Shown in pieces: positions 9,169 through 17,894 of a stretch of DNA of 64,000 nucleotides; position 1 is the stretch's first letter, and each line of letters starts with the position of its first letter. Position numbers and translations under genes: made by a program. The DNA is taken from the NCBI RefSeq assembly GCF_039530225.1, contig NZ_BAAAOH010000001.1:3906001-3970000 (forward strand), read 5' to 3'. Below the pieces are notes generated by a model, which saw only the letters and a list, made by a program, of their open reading frames with translations, was not told the DNA's origin and did not search any database. Origin of the DNA: Microbacterium pumilum (GTDB taxonomy: Bacteria > Actinomycetota > Actinomycetes > Actinomycetales > Microbacteriaceae).

Positions 9169-9204
9169 TGGACAGGTGACAAGGTAAAGTTGACCACCTG
9201 TCCA
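9169..9204. promoter_or_regulatory. candidate TetR operator in the SDR/TetR divergent region
   Basis: A perfect 10-bp inverted repeat TGGACAGGTG / CACCTGTCCA with a 16-base spacer, centred at 9186.5. It sits in the 165-base region between the SDR and TetR starts, 56 bases before the SDR start and 75 before the TetR start. The symmetry and position fit an operator controlling both directions. A hairpin role is less likely, since no transcript ends here. Confidence 0.6.
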
Positions 9205-9278
9205 ATATTCGTCCTCATGGCCTGGGCGGCCGCCCGCTGGGCGCGTATCATCGACGGGTCAGCCGGAGAGGAGAAGTC

Positions 9279-9893
9279 ATGAGCACCTCGACAGAGCGAG
9301 CCGAACGCGCGGCCGCGAACAAGTTCGCCGCACGACGGCGCGAGCTCGCCGACTCCGCGCTGGAGGCGATCGCCGAGCGAGGCTTCGCCAATACCGGCCT
9401 TCGCGACATCTCCGCACGGACCGAGCTCTCGACCGGCATCCTGCACTACTACTTCGACGGCAAGGACGACCTCATCGCGCAGGCGATCTGGCAGTACAAG
9501 TCCGAGTGCGCGCGTCGTTACGACCCGATCATCGAGACATCGATCTCAGCCGATGAGCTCATCGCGCGCTTCGGCGTCGAAATCTCGGCGACGCTGCGCG
9601 ACGAGTCCGACATGCACCGGCTCTGGTACGACCTGCGCAATCAGGCGCTGTTCGAGGACGGCTTCCGAGAAACGATCGTCGCCATCGACGAGCTGCTCAC
9701 CGACATGGTGTGGGCGGTCGTCGAACGGCACGCCGAGCTTCGTGGCGCGACTCCGACCATCGACCGTGCGACCGCCTACTCACTCTTCGACGGGCTGTTC
9801 CTGAACTGCCTGATCGCGTACCTGCGAGGCGACCTCGACGCGCTCGATCACATCCGCATACGCTCGGGCAATCTGCTGGCCGCATCCGTCTGA
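9279..9893 (+). CDS. TetR/AcrR-family transcriptional regulator
   Basis: A 204-residue regulator. The N-terminal helix-turn-helix is ADSALEAIAERGFANTGLRDISARTELSTGILHYYFDGKDDLIAQAI (about residues 27-72), with the usual YYF motif at the end of the recognition helix. The BetI-like C-terminal ligand-binding domain is helical (HRLWYDLRNQALFEDGFRETIVAID). It is divergent from the SDR/saccharopine-dehydrogenase-like/ligase genes and probably represses them, with an acyl or related metabolite as inducer; the ligand is not predictable. A terminator follows at 9944-9975. Confidence 0.92.
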   Translation: MSTSTERAERAAANKFAARRRELADSALEAIAERGFANTGLRDISARTELSTGILHYYFDGKDDLIAQAIWQYKSECARRYDPIIETSISADELIARFGVEISATLRDESDMHRLWYDLRNQALFEDGFRETIVAIDELLTDMVWAVVERHAELRGATPTIDRATAYSLFDGLFLNCLIAYLRGDLDALDHIRIRSGNLLAASV

Positions 9894-9943
9894 ACCCCGC
9901 CTCGGGACGCCCGCAGCCCTGGCAGCAAGCCGTCGCACGCGAC

Positions 9944-9975
9944 GATGCCCCGCCGGGAAAGCCGGGCGGGGCATC
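9944..9975. terminator. hairpin terminator between the TetR gene and nusG
   Basis: An 11-bp stem (arms 9944-9954 and 9965-9975, GATGCCCCGCC / GGCGGGGCATC) with a 10-base loop. It lies 51 bases after the TetR stop and 22 bases beyond the nusG stop on the other strand, so it can terminate both. No U-tract follows, as is common in high-GC actinobacteria. Confidence 0.75.
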
Positions 9976-9996
9976 ATGGGTCCGTCTCGGGCGCTG

Positions 9997-11151
9997 CTAC
10001 TGCTTGGTGACCTGGTCGAACGACAGCTCGACCGGGGTCTCGCGCTCGAAGAGCGACACGAGCACCGTGAGCTTGCCGCTCTCGGGCTTGATCTCGCTGA
10101 TCGTGCCGGGAAGACCCGCGAAGGAGCCTTCCTTGATCGTGATGGTCTCGCCGACCTCGAAGTCGACCTCGGTGATGACGCTGCGCGCGACGGCCTGACC
10201 GCCCTTGGCGGGCCCGCCCTTCGCGGGTGCGACCTCCTTGATCTCGACGAGGCTCTTCAGCATGTTGAAGGCCTCCTCGAAGCGGAGGGGAGTCGGGTTG
10301 TGCGCGTTGCCGACGAAGCCGGTGACGCCCGGCGTGTGGCGGACGACCGACCAGGTGTCTTCGTTGAGCTCCATGCGAACGAGCACGTAACCCGGGATGC
10401 GGACGCGCGTGACCATCTTGCGCTGGCCGTTCTTGATCTCGACGACGTCCTCCATCGGGACCTCGATCTGGTAGATGTCCTCCTCGACCTCGAGTGTGGA
10501 CTTGCGCTGCTCGATGTTGGCCTTCACCTTGCGCTCGAAGCCGGCGTAGGAGTGGATGACGTACCACTTTCCCGGCTGTGCGCGAAGCTCGCTGCGGAAT
10601 GCCTCGTAGGGGTCTTCGTCCTCGCCGGACTCGTCATCCGACTCCAGGTCGACAGGCGCTTCGGCGCCTGCGCTGCGCTCCGTCGAAGCGTCGGCGGGAG
10701 ACACCGAGTCCTCGACGTCGTCGACGACGGCGGCTGCGGCATCCACGTCCGCGGCGAAGTCGTCGTCCAGGACGGGCTCGTCCTCGTCGCCGTTCACGTC
10801 GGGTCCGTCGTAGGGCGAGACGTCGTCGGCGTGCTCGGCGACATACTCGGCCTCTTCCTCCGCGATGGAGTCGTTCAGGACCTCGGCAGCAGCTTCGGTC
10901 TCAGCTGCTTCGTCAAGATTGAGAGCGTCGTTCACGATCGCGTCGGCCTCCGGGTCGTCGATGTCGATGTCGTCCAGATCGGAAAGGTCCTCGTCGTCCT
11001 CGTCGTCCACGACGTGGATCGCGAGGTGCTCGGCCGCTTCGACCGAACGCTCTTCTGCGGCGAGGACGTTGCCCTCCTGAGCTTCGTCGTCCTCCGAGGA
11101 CTGCTCGGCGGCCGTCGCCCAGTCGGCGTCGTCCGTATATCTTTCAGACAC
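9997..11151 (-). CDS. nusG: transcription termination/antitermination factor NusG with long acidic N-terminal extension
   Basis: 384 residues, about twice the size of E. coli NusG. Residues 1-190 are a very acidic, Asp/Glu/Ala-rich and probably disordered extension (for example [20 protein letters not shown]). The NGN domain covers about 195-300 ([50 protein letters not shown]) and the KOW domain about 329-384 ([22 protein letters not shown]). A small KGGPAKGG insert links them. It binds RNA polymerase and couples it to Rho or ribosomes. secE lies 95 bases upstream, as usual; the normal downstream neighbour rplK is displaced. Confidence 0.98.
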   Translation of the reverse strand: MSERYTDDADWATAAEQSSEDDEAQEGNVLAAEERSVEAAEHLAIHVVDDEDDEDLSDLDDIDIDDPEADAIVNDALNLDEAAETEAAAEVLNDSIAEEEAEYVAEHADDVSPYDGPDVNGDEDEPVLDDDFAADVDAAAAVVDDVEDSVSPADASTERSAGAEAPVDLESDDESGEDEDPYEAFRSELRAQPGKWYVIHSYAGFERKVKANIEQRKSTLEVEEDIYQIEVPMEDVVEIKNGQRKMVTRVRIPGYVLVRMELNEDTWSVVRHTPGVTGFVGNAHNPTPLRFEEAFNMLKSLVEIKEVAPAKGGPAKGGQAVARSVITEVDFEVGETITIKEGSFAGLPGTISEIKPESGKLTVLVSLFERETPVELSFDQVTKQ

Positions 11152-11246
11152 TTGAATTCACTTCCGTTTCGTATGTGACCGGATGCTTCGATGCGACCAC
11201 ATCGCGCCCTTGGTGCAGCTGCTCGCCGGGGGGCGCTTTCACAGGA

Positions 11247-11513
11247 TCAGGACGCCGGAACGCCGAAGACGTAGGCGGTCAGCCACACGAACAGCACGTC
11301 GAGGCCGTAGACGATTCCCATCATCACGACCACGAAGCCCAGCACGACCGCCGTGTACTTCAGCAGCTCCTGACGGGTCGGCGTGATGACCTTGCGGAGT
11401 TCCCCCAAGACCTGACGGATGAAAAGGGCGATCCGCGAGAAGACACCCGGCTTCTTCTCACGGGGCACGTCGCTCTTCGCGACGACCTCGCCCTTCGGCT
11501 CGTCCTGAACCAT
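11247..11513 (-). CDS. secE: preprotein translocase subunit SecE
   Basis: An 88-residue single-span SecE. It has an amphipathic segment (RIALFIRQVLGELRKVITPTRQELLKYT) and one C-terminal membrane helix (VVLGFVVVMMGIVYGLDVLFVWLTAYVF). It stabilises SecY in the inner membrane. The ATG at 11513 is preceded by AGGTGG; an in-frame GTG at 11522, with AAAGG 7 bases upstream, is an equally reasonable start that would add three residues. The position between tRNA-Trp and nusG is the conserved arrangement. Confidence 0.96.
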   Translation of the reverse strand: MVQDEPKGEVVAKSDVPREKKPGVFSRIALFIRQVLGELRKVITPTRQELLKYTAVVLGFVVVMMGIVYGLDVLFVWLTAYVFGVPAS

Positions 11514-11585
11514 CGATGCCACCTGATTACCTTTCGTGTGCCGACGAACGTCGACCCACCATGTTGTCAACGTTGCGCTGACGCG

Positions 11586-11658
<73 letters not shown>

Positions 11659-11875
11659 AGAGACCCTGAGGCCTCGGGTGCCCGCACTCCTGCGCCGTGA
11701 CCTGTGTGAAAGGAGCTTGCCCGAACCGCGGGCACGGCAAAAGAATGCAGACTTCAACTGCACGCCCAAGTGTACGGCATGCCCCCAACGGCCGCGAACT
11801 CGCCGGGGCCTCCGCAGACCGCTCGGGTTCGACTCGGCCGCGACAGGGACCCCCGATCCTGCCTACGATGCGACC

Positions 11876-12490
11876 ATGACGATCGCGCAGACTCTCCTCG
11901 ACGAACTGTGGGATTTCTCGGATGCTGCGGGTTCCGAACAGCGACTGCGCGCGGCCGCGGCGCAGGAGACGGATGCCGCATCCCGCGCCGAACTCGAGAC
12001 CCAAGTGGCGCGGGCGCTGGGCCTGCAGGATCGGTTCGACGAGGCGGACGGCGTGCTCGACAGGATCGCCGCGCAGTCGGTGCCGGTCGCGGTCCGCGTC
12101 GCACTCGAGCGCGGGCGTCTGCGCAACTCCGCAGGCGACGCCGGAGCCGCTGTCCCGCTGTTCCGCGCGGCCGCCAGCGCCGCGGCGGGTGACGAACTGG
12201 TCTTCCTGCGGGTGGACGCTCTCCACATGCTCGCGATCGCCGACCCCGCCCGCGCCGACGAGTGGACGGCACGCGCCCTCACGGTGCTCGACGCCCACCC
12301 CGACGCGCGCTCCCAGCGGTGGCGGGTCGGTCTGCACAACAACGCCGGGTGGGCGCGGTTCGACGCCGAGGACTTCTCGGGTGCCGTCGCCCAGTTCGAG
12401 TTGGCGAGGGATGCCGCGACCCGCTGGGGCACGCCACAGCAGATCGTATGGGCAGACGAGGCGCTCGAAGAGGCCCGCGCCCTGCTCTAG
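11876..12490 (+). CDS. TPR-like helical repeat protein
   Basis: 204 residues, Ala-rich and helical throughout, with tetratricopeptide-like pairs: ALGLQDRFDEADGVLDRIA, LRNSAGDAGAAVPLFRAA and the clear C-terminal repeat NNAGWARFDAEDFSGAVAQFELARDAA. No signal peptide or membrane segment is visible. The ATG at 11876 was chosen because the upstream open frame is Arg/Pro-rich noise. It is convergent with the aldehyde dehydrogenase gene: the TAG stop of this gene and that of the neighbour overlap in one CTAG. Function is unknown; such proteins usually mediate protein-protein contacts. Confidence 0.82.
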   Translation: MTIAQTLLDELWDFSDAAGSEQRLRAAAAQETDAASRAELETQVARALGLQDRFDEADGVLDRIAAQSVPVAVRVALERGRLRNSAGDAGAAVPLFRAAASAAAGDELVFLRVDALHMLAIADPARADEWTARALTVLDAHPDARSQRWRVGLHNNAGWARFDAEDFSGAVAQFELARDAATRWGTPQQIVWADEALEEARALL

Positions 12491-13851
12491 CCGGCGATGC
12501 GGATGAGCTTCTTGTTGACGAACTCGTCGGCTGCCAGAAGGCCCATCTCGCGGGACGTGCCGGAGCGCTTCACACCGCCGAACGGCAGCTCGGGCGAGTC
12601 GGCGAGGACGACGTTGACGTAGACCATGCCGGCGTCGATCTTGTCGGCGACGCGTGCGGCCTGTGCCTCATCGGTGGTGAAGACGTACGACCCGAGCCCG
12701 AACGGGGTGTCGTTGGCGACCTTCACCGCTTCATCCTCATCCGCGACCTTGTAGACGACGCCCACCGGGCCGAAGAACTCCTCGCGATACGCGTCCATGT
12801 CGGGCGTCACATCTGCGAGCACCGTGGCCGGATAGAACGCGCCATCCCGCGTGCCGCCGGCAACCAGCCGGGCGCCCTGGGCGACGGCCTTGTCGACCTG
12901 CGCTGCGAGGCGCTCCGCAGCCGTCACGGACGAGAGCGGACCGAGATCGGTGTCGTCGGCGAACGGGTCGCCGAGCTTGGCCCCCGTCATCGCCGCAGTG
13001 AACTTCTCGAGGAAGGCGTCGTAGAGACCCTCGACGACGATGAACCGCTTCGCCGCGTTGCACGACTGGCCGGTGTTGTCCAGGCGCGCATCCACCGCGG
13101 ACTGCACCGCACCGTCGAGGTCGTCGGTGGACAGCAGGATGAAGGGGTCGGATCCGCCGAGCTCCAGCGCGACCTTCTTGAGGTTGCGCCCTGCGACCTC
13201 GGCGACGGCGGCCCCCGCCCGCTCCGACCCCGTCACCGAGACGCCGTGCACACGAGGGTCCGCGATGACGGTCGCCGCCTGGTCATTGGTGGCGTAGATG
13301 TTGACGTACGCGCCCGCCGGCAGGCCGGCATCCTGATAGAGCTGGTCGATGGCCGCGGCCGACTCGGGGCACTGCGGGGCGTGCTTGAGCAGGATCGTGT
13401 TGCCGATCACCAGATTCGGCGCGGCGAAACGGGCCACCTGGTAGTACGGGAAGTTCCACGGCATGATCCCGAGGAGCGCGCCGATGGGGCTGCGGCGGAT
13501 GACCGCGGTGCCTTCGCCGAGGATGTCGATGGGCTGGTCGCCCGTGATCTTCTCGGCGTTGTCGGCGTAGTACTCCGTGATGTCGGCAGCGAAGTCGACC
13601 TCGCCGAGCGCTGCCGACAGCGGCTTGCCCATCTCGCGCACGATGATCGCGGCGAGCTCGTCACGACGCTCGCGGTGCAGCTCAGCGGCGCGGCGCACTA
13701 GTGCGGCGCGTTCGGGGACCGGGGTGTCCCGCCACTCGCGGTAGGCGGCATCCGCCGACGCGATCGCGGTCTCGAGCTCGGCATCCGTGAGCGTCGGGTA
13801 GGTGGCGAGGGTCTCGCCCGTGGCGGGGTTGATGACGGCGTAGTCGGTCAT
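12487..13851 (-). CDS. NAD(P)-dependent aldehyde dehydrogenase, succinate-semialdehyde dehydrogenase type
   Basis: 454 residues with the full ALDH fold. The oxyanion region [11 protein letters not shown] is at about 128-138, the general base Glu230 lies in LELGGSDPF, and the nucleophile Cys264 in [10 protein letters not shown]. The start at 13851 is 35 bases after the permease stop. Neighbouring gabT, permease and amine oxidase genes make succinate semialdehyde or an aminobutyraldehyde the likely substrate, completing GABA/polyamine breakdown to succinate. It resembles the GabD1 type, about 455 residues long. The exact substrate is inference from context. Confidence 0.88.
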   Translation of the reverse strand: MTDYAVINPATGETLATYPTLTDAELETAIASADAAYREWRDTPVPERAALVRRAAELHRERRDELAAIIVREMGKPLSAALGEVDFAADITEYYADNAEKITGDQPIDILGEGTAVIRRSPIGALLGIMPWNFPYYQVARFAAPNLVIGNTILLKHAPQCPESAAAIDQLYQDAGLPAGAYVNIYATNDQAATVIADPRVHGVSVTGSERAGAAVAEVAGRNLKKVALELGGSDPFILLSTDDLDGAVQSAVDARLDNTGQSCNAAKRFIVVEGLYDAFLEKFTAAMTGAKLGDPFADDTDLGPLSSVTAAERLAAQVDKAVAQGARLVAGGTRDGAFYPATVLADVTPDMDAYREEFFGPVGVVYKVADEDEAVKVANDTPFGLGSYVFTTDEAQAARVADKIDAGMVYVNVVLADSPELPFGGVKRSGTSREMGLLAADEFVNKKLIRIAG

Positions 13852-13886
13852 GTTCGCTCCGATTCGTGTGGGGGTTGCACGCCGGG

Positions 13887-15458
13887 TCAGCGCTTGGCGC
13901 GGCGGAGGCTTGCGGGTGAGTCGATCGACAGCGTCTCGCCCCGGAAGAAGGCGGGCCGCCTGATCGCCTGCCAGATCATGATGACGATACCGATCCCGAT
14001 GACGGCGACGCCCAGGATGAAGACGAGTCCGAGGCCCCCGATGTTCGAGCCGCTGCCGTAGTCGGGATCCATGCTGTCGATGAGCGTGCGTACGAACAGG
14101 AACGCCAGGATGATGCCCCCGACAAGGGGGAAGACGAGCGTGAAGAATACGTTGCGCGCCGAGTCGAACCATTGCTTGCGGAAATACCACACGCACGCGA
14201 ACGCGGTCAGCCCGTAGTAGAAGCAGATCATCATGCCAAGGGTGGTGATCGTGTCCCAGAGCACGTCTTCGCTGATGAATCTCATCACCGCGTAGAACAC
14301 CGACGCGACGATGGCAGAGACGATCGTCGCGTACCCGGGGGTGAAGAAGCGAGGGCTGACCGCGGCGAACTTCGGCGGGAGGGCACCGTAGTGGCCCATC
14401 GCCAGCAGGGTGCGCGCAGGAGACACGAATGTCGACTGAAGGGATGCCGCAGAGCTGGTGAGCACCGCGAGCGAGACGAGCCAGGCGACGGGCCCCAGGA
14501 TCGGCCCGGACAGATAGAAGAACACGTTCGACTGGATGTCCTCGTTGCCGAGCCCCAGCTCACCGGTTCCGACGCCCGCGTATGAGAGCAGCGACACCGA
14601 GATGAGGAGGTAGAGGGCCACGATGATGACGACCGTGAGCGTCGCCGCACGACCCGGCGTCTTCTCGGGGTCCTTCGTCTCCTCGTTCATGGTGAGGGTC
14701 ACATCCCAGCCCCAGAAGATGAAGATCGACAGCGACAGCCCCGCGACGACCGCGCCGAGGTCTCCCACCGCGAACGGGTTGAACCACGACAGCTCGACGG
14801 GACTCGCGTCGAAGGCATTGCCCTGCGCAACGGCGGCGAATGCCGCGACCGAGAAGACCACGAGCACCAGCACCTGGAAGCCGACGAGGTAGTACTGGAG
14901 TTTCTGGGTGGTCTGCATGTCGCGGTACGACACGAATGTCGCCCCGAGCATGAACAGCAGACACACGCCCACGTTGATGAACGGGTTGAACGCGAGTTCG
15001 GCGATCGTGCCGGGGCTCCCGGCGAGCTGATCGATCAGCAAGAAGAGGAACTCGACGGCGATTCCGGCGAGGTTCGACAGCACCAGGATCGTGGCCGCGA
15101 TCAGGCCCCAGCCTGCGAGCCACCCCACCCACGGGCCGAACGCACGCGCGCCCCACGTGAAGGACGTGCCGGAGTCGGGCATCGCGCGATTGAGCTCGCG
15201 ATAGCCGAAGGCCACGAGGAGCATCGGGATGAAGCCGACGAGGATGATCGCCGGCACCTGGAAGCCGACCTCGGACACGGTCGGGCCGAGGGCGGCGGTG
15301 AGCGTGTACGCCGGAGCGATACACGAAATGCCGATGACGACGGCACCGATGAGGCCGACGGTCCCGGCACTCAGGCCCTTCTTCGACAGTCCTCCGTCGA
15401 GCGGATCGCCGGTGACGGGAGTCGACGCCCCGGCGGTGGGATGCTGAGTGGCGCTCAT
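13887..15458 (-). CDS. APC-superfamily amino acid/polyamine permease
   Basis: 523 residues with about 12 hydrophobic segments, beginning GTVGLIGAVVIGISCIAPAYTLTAALG, the first APC helix with its GI-G-SCIAPAYT signature. RAMPDSGTSFTWGARAFGPWVGWLAGW follows and is typical of the family. It imports an amino acid or amine across the inner membrane. The ATG at 15458 shares one base with the UspA stop (TGATG), implying translational coupling. In a cluster with gabT, an aldehyde dehydrogenase and amine oxidase, uptake of GABA or putrescine is the best guess. Confidence 0.92.
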   Translation of the reverse strand: MSATQHPTAGASTPVTGDPLDGGLSKKGLSAGTVGLIGAVVIGISCIAPAYTLTAALGPTVSEVGFQVPAIILVGFIPMLLVAFGYRELNRAMPDSGTSFTWGARAFGPWVGWLAGWGLIAATILVLSNLAGIAVEFLFLLIDQLAGSPGTIAELAFNPFINVGVCLLFMLGATFVSYRDMQTTQKLQYYLVGFQVLVLVVFSVAAFAAVAQGNAFDASPVELSWFNPFAVGDLGAVVAGLSLSIFIFWGWDVTLTMNEETKDPEKTPGRAATLTVVIIVALYLLISVSLLSYAGVGTGELGLGNEDIQSNVFFYLSGPILGPVAWLVSLAVLTSSAASLQSTFVSPARTLLAMGHYGALPPKFAAVSPRFFTPGYATIVSAIVASVFYAVMRFISEDVLWDTITTLGMMICFYYGLTAFACVWYFRKQWFDSARNVFFTLVFPLVGGIILAFLFVRTLIDSMDPDYGSGSNIGGLGLVFILGVAVIGIGIVIMIWQAIRRPAFFRGETLSIDSPASLRRAKR

Positions 15459-16369
15459 CACTGAGCCTCTTTCTCGAGGGTGCGCCCGCCTGTGCTTTCG
15501 ACGGTGCGCGTACGGGGAACAACGATCATAGGCACGGGGAGTTCGTGGAGCATCTTCGCAGCCGTCGAGCCCAGGAACAGACGACGCGGCTGCGCGAGCC
15601 GACTGGAGCCGACCACGGCGATCTCACCCGGCTCCCAGCTGAGATGCGAGACGGCGTCTTCGATGCTCTCGCCCCGTGCGACCACGACTTCGGCATCGAT
15701 GCCGTCAGGCAGTGCGGCGAGCGCCTTCGACAGCACGTCGTCGGCGTGGGCGGCGCCCGCGACCCGGATGACGCCCGTGTCGACGCTCGCCGGCAGGTCG
15801 ACCGACACGAGCGACAGCAGCCGCAGCTCGGCGCCGGTGTCAGACGCGAGCCCGATCGCCTCCTCCAGGAGCGCATCGGCACCCGGCCGCGCGCCGATCG
15901 CGGCCGTGATGCGCGTGATGCCGGTGCCGGGATCGATCCGGCGCGAGCCCTCGGGCGCGAGGACGACGGGAACATCCGACGAGTGCAGCAGCTGGGTGGC
16001 GACGGTTCCCAGCCGGTGACGACCGCGCAGTCCGCCGTTGGCCGCTCCGACCACGATGTGCGTCGCACCCGACTCGGCCGCGGCGGCCTCGAGCCCCTCG
16101 GCGAAGGACTCGGCGAATCGCACGTGCGTCCGATAGGTCACCGTCTCGGGGATCGCCGCGATCGCGTCGGCGAGCCACGCGTCGGCCTGACCCTGGAGAT
16201 ACCGGTCGTAGCTCGCATCCGGCGGGGTGATCACGCTGCGATCCTCGGCCGGCAGCACGACTGTCAGATCGAGCGAGCCGCCCGAGGCTCGGGCCAACCG
16301 TGCACCCAACGCGACGGCGTCGGCACCGGCATCCGTTGCGGTGTAGCCGACGACGATGCTGCCGCTCAC
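15458..16369 (-). CDS. tandem universal stress protein (two Usp domains)
   Basis: A 303-residue protein with two Usp domains. The first spans 1-140 (IVVGYTATDAGADAVALGARLA at its start, THIVVGAANGGLRGRHRLGTVATQLLHSSDVPVVLAP at its end); the second spans about 150-295 (ITRITAAIGARPGADALLEEAIGLA ... IAVVGSSRLAQPRRLFLGSTAAKMLHELPVPMIVVPR). The ATP-binding G-x2-G-x9-G pattern is present at both domain ends. The GTG start overlaps the amine oxidase stop by four bases (GTGA). UspA proteins often sit beside permeases and may regulate transport; its role in this catabolic operon is unknown. Confidence 0.9.
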   Translation of the reverse strand: MSGSIVVGYTATDAGADAVALGARLARASGGSLDLTVVLPAEDRSVITPPDASYDRYLQGQADAWLADAIAAIPETVTYRTHVRFAESFAEGLEAAAAESGATHIVVGAANGGLRGRHRLGTVATQLLHSSDVPVVLAPEGSRRIDPGTGITRITAAIGARPGADALLEEAIGLASDTGAELRLLSLVSVDLPASVDTGVIRVAGAAHADDVLSKALAALPDGIDAEVVVARGESIEDAVSHLSWEPGEIAVVGSSRLAQPRRLFLGSTAAKMLHELPVPMIVVPRTRTVESTGGRTLEKEAQ

Positions 16370-17739
16370 GCGCGCGCCTCTTCGATGATGTCGGCTGCGA
16401 CGAGGCGACCCATGCGGATCGCGCCGTCGACGTGCTGGTATCCCGCGCCGGCCATGTCACTGCACGCGAAGTGAATGGGGCCGACCGGGGTGCGCTGGTC
16501 GGCACCGTAGCGGGTGAGCCCCCCGAGGTCGAAGCTCGCGGCGTAGGCACCGCGCGTCCACTCCTCGCTCCCCCAGTCGCTTTCGTAGTAGACGATCGGG
16601 TTCTTCGCCTCGGGCCCGTAGTAGTGCGAGAGCGATTCGAGGATCCGCTCCTTGCGCTCCTCGGCCGAGAGCGTGAAGACGTCGTCCGCGTTCTGGTCCG
16701 ATACGAAGCCGACCAGCGTCCCGCGCTCATCGCCGTGGTTCGTGTTGTCGTACGCCTCGTGAGACAGCTCGTACGGGCTGAACGCCGTGCCTGAGAGGCC
16801 TTGCTCGCGCCAGAACGGCCGGTCGTAGACGGCATGCACCTTGATCACGAAGCCCATCGAGATGTGCTGATGCAGCTGATGCTGACGCCGCGGGAGTGCC
16901 GGGATGAACTGGATGCGGCTGTAGAGCACCGGTGCGTGCGCGAGGATCGCGTAGCGGGCGCGGACGGTCATGGTGTCGGTCTTGGCCGTGACTCCCCCTG
17001 AGCCCGTCGAAGGGCCCGACCATTCGAGCGAGCGCACGGGCTGGCCGAGGAACACATCGTCGCCGAGGCGCTCCGCCAGCAGCAGCGGCACCTGCTGCAG
17101 GCCGCCGACGACCCGCTTGTCGAGGATGAAGTCGGCGTCGACGAGATGGGAGTAGGAGCCGGCGGATGCCGCCATGAGCAGCGACTGCAGCAGCGAGAAG
17201 GAGTGCGTCGGCTTGGTCAGCATCGCCGATCCCGTCGCGAACGCGACGTTGCGAACGGCCTCGTCGTCATCAGTCTGCGCGCGCAGCCACGAGTCCCATG
17301 AGATCGAGTCCCACTCGCCGGCGTTCGGGTGCTCCCAGGGGCGATCGGGATCGATCTCGGCCACCATCGCATCGAGCCGCTCAGTGAGCTCGGCGATGAC
17401 TCGCTCGGTCTCGGGCGCGACGGGGAACATCTCTCCCGTGAAGCGGTGCGACGTTCCGTCGGGGCCGACGTAGACGCTGTCGCCTTCGCGATAGCGGTCG
17501 TACGTCTCGAGCCCGAGTTCGGCGACCGTATCGATGAGGGCATCCTGATCGGGCGACACCCACTGCCCGCCGATCTCGAGCATGGCGCCGTCGATGACGT
17601 CTGTCCACAGGCGTCCTCCGACGCGGTCCCGCGCCTCGAGCACCGCAACCGAGAGCCCCGCCTTGCGCAGCTCGTTCGCCGCGGTCGTGCCGGCCGCACC
17701 CGCGCCGACGATGACGACATCCCGGGTGATCTCGCTCAT
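16366..17739 (-). CDS. flavin-containing monoamine oxidase, putrescine-oxidase-like
   Basis: 457 residues. The FAD-binding Rossmann motif VVIVGAGAAGTTAANELRKAG is at residues 8-28, then EARDRVGGRLWT (35-46). The C-terminal FAD segment SDMAGAGYQHVDGAIRMGRL is typical of the MAO/putrescine oxidase family, which oxidise primary amines to aldehydes with H2O2 release. ATG 17739 was chosen because the Rossmann strand follows at once. It is the first gene of the four-gene operon ending in the aldehyde dehydrogenase. Residues 242-249 (GPSTGSGG) are encoded by a copy of a dispersed repeat, probably a surface-loop insertion. Confidence 0.9.
   Translation of the reverse strand: MSEITRDVVIVGAGAAGTTAANELRKAGLSVAVLEARDRVGGRLWTDVIDGAMLEIGGQWVSPDQDALIDTVAELGLETYDRYREGDSVYVGPDGTSHRFTGEMFPVAPETERVIAELTERLDAMVAEIDPDRPWEHPNAGEWDSISWDSWLRAQTDDDEAVRNVAFATGSAMLTKPTHSFSLLQSLLMAASAGSYSHLVDADFILDKRVVGGLQQVPLLLAERLGDDVFLGQPVRSLEWSGPSTGSGGVTAKTDTMTVRARYAILAHAPVLYSRIQFIPALPRRQHQLHQHISMGFVIKVHAVYDRPFWREQGLSGTAFSPYELSHEAYDNTNHGDERGTLVGFVSDQNADDVFTLSAEERKERILESLSHYYGPEAKNPIVYYESDWGSEEWTRGAYAASFDLGGLTRYGADQRTPVGPIHFACSDMAGAGYQHVDGAIRMGRLVAADIIEEARA
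16997..17014 (-). repeat. copy 2 of the dispersed repeat, inside the amine oxidase gene
   Basis: On the minus strand this reads CCCTTCGACGGGCTCAGG, matching the consensus with one change. It is in frame and encodes P-S-T-G-S-G in the oxidase, between the strand VRSLEW and the next strand. This is the same reading as the copy at 27167 in malate synthase. Confidence 0.75.
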
Positions 17740-17772
17740 TCTGACTCCTTCGTCTCGGTGCTTCCCGACTCG

Positions 17773-17850
17773 CGAGAACACATGCTCTCGGCGAGCTCAC
17801 GCCCCGTCGGCGCCCACGTGGTGTGGGGTCGCCGAGATCGTATGTTCTCG
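17773..17850 (-). repeat. 78-bp palindrome-ended repeat element, copy A
   Basis: Ends are the 18-base imperfect palindromes CGAGAACACATGCTCTCG (17773-17790) and CGAGATCGTATGTTCTCG (17833-17850), inverted relative to each other and 60 bases apart start to start. The 42-base centre aligns in reverse orientation with the centre of copy B at 20945-21022. It fills most of the 155-base gap between gabT and the amine oxidase gene. It may act as an operator pair, a transcript hairpin or a mobile repeat. Confidence 0.75.
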
Positions 17851-17894
17851 CGCATTCGGGATGGGGTGGGCCCGGGCGCGGAGGCGGAGGCGGG

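Noticed and set aside
16366..16369. Fusion or frameshift between the amine oxidase and UspA genes
   Set aside because: The four-base GTGA overlap is a standard stop/start coupling and both proteins are complete.
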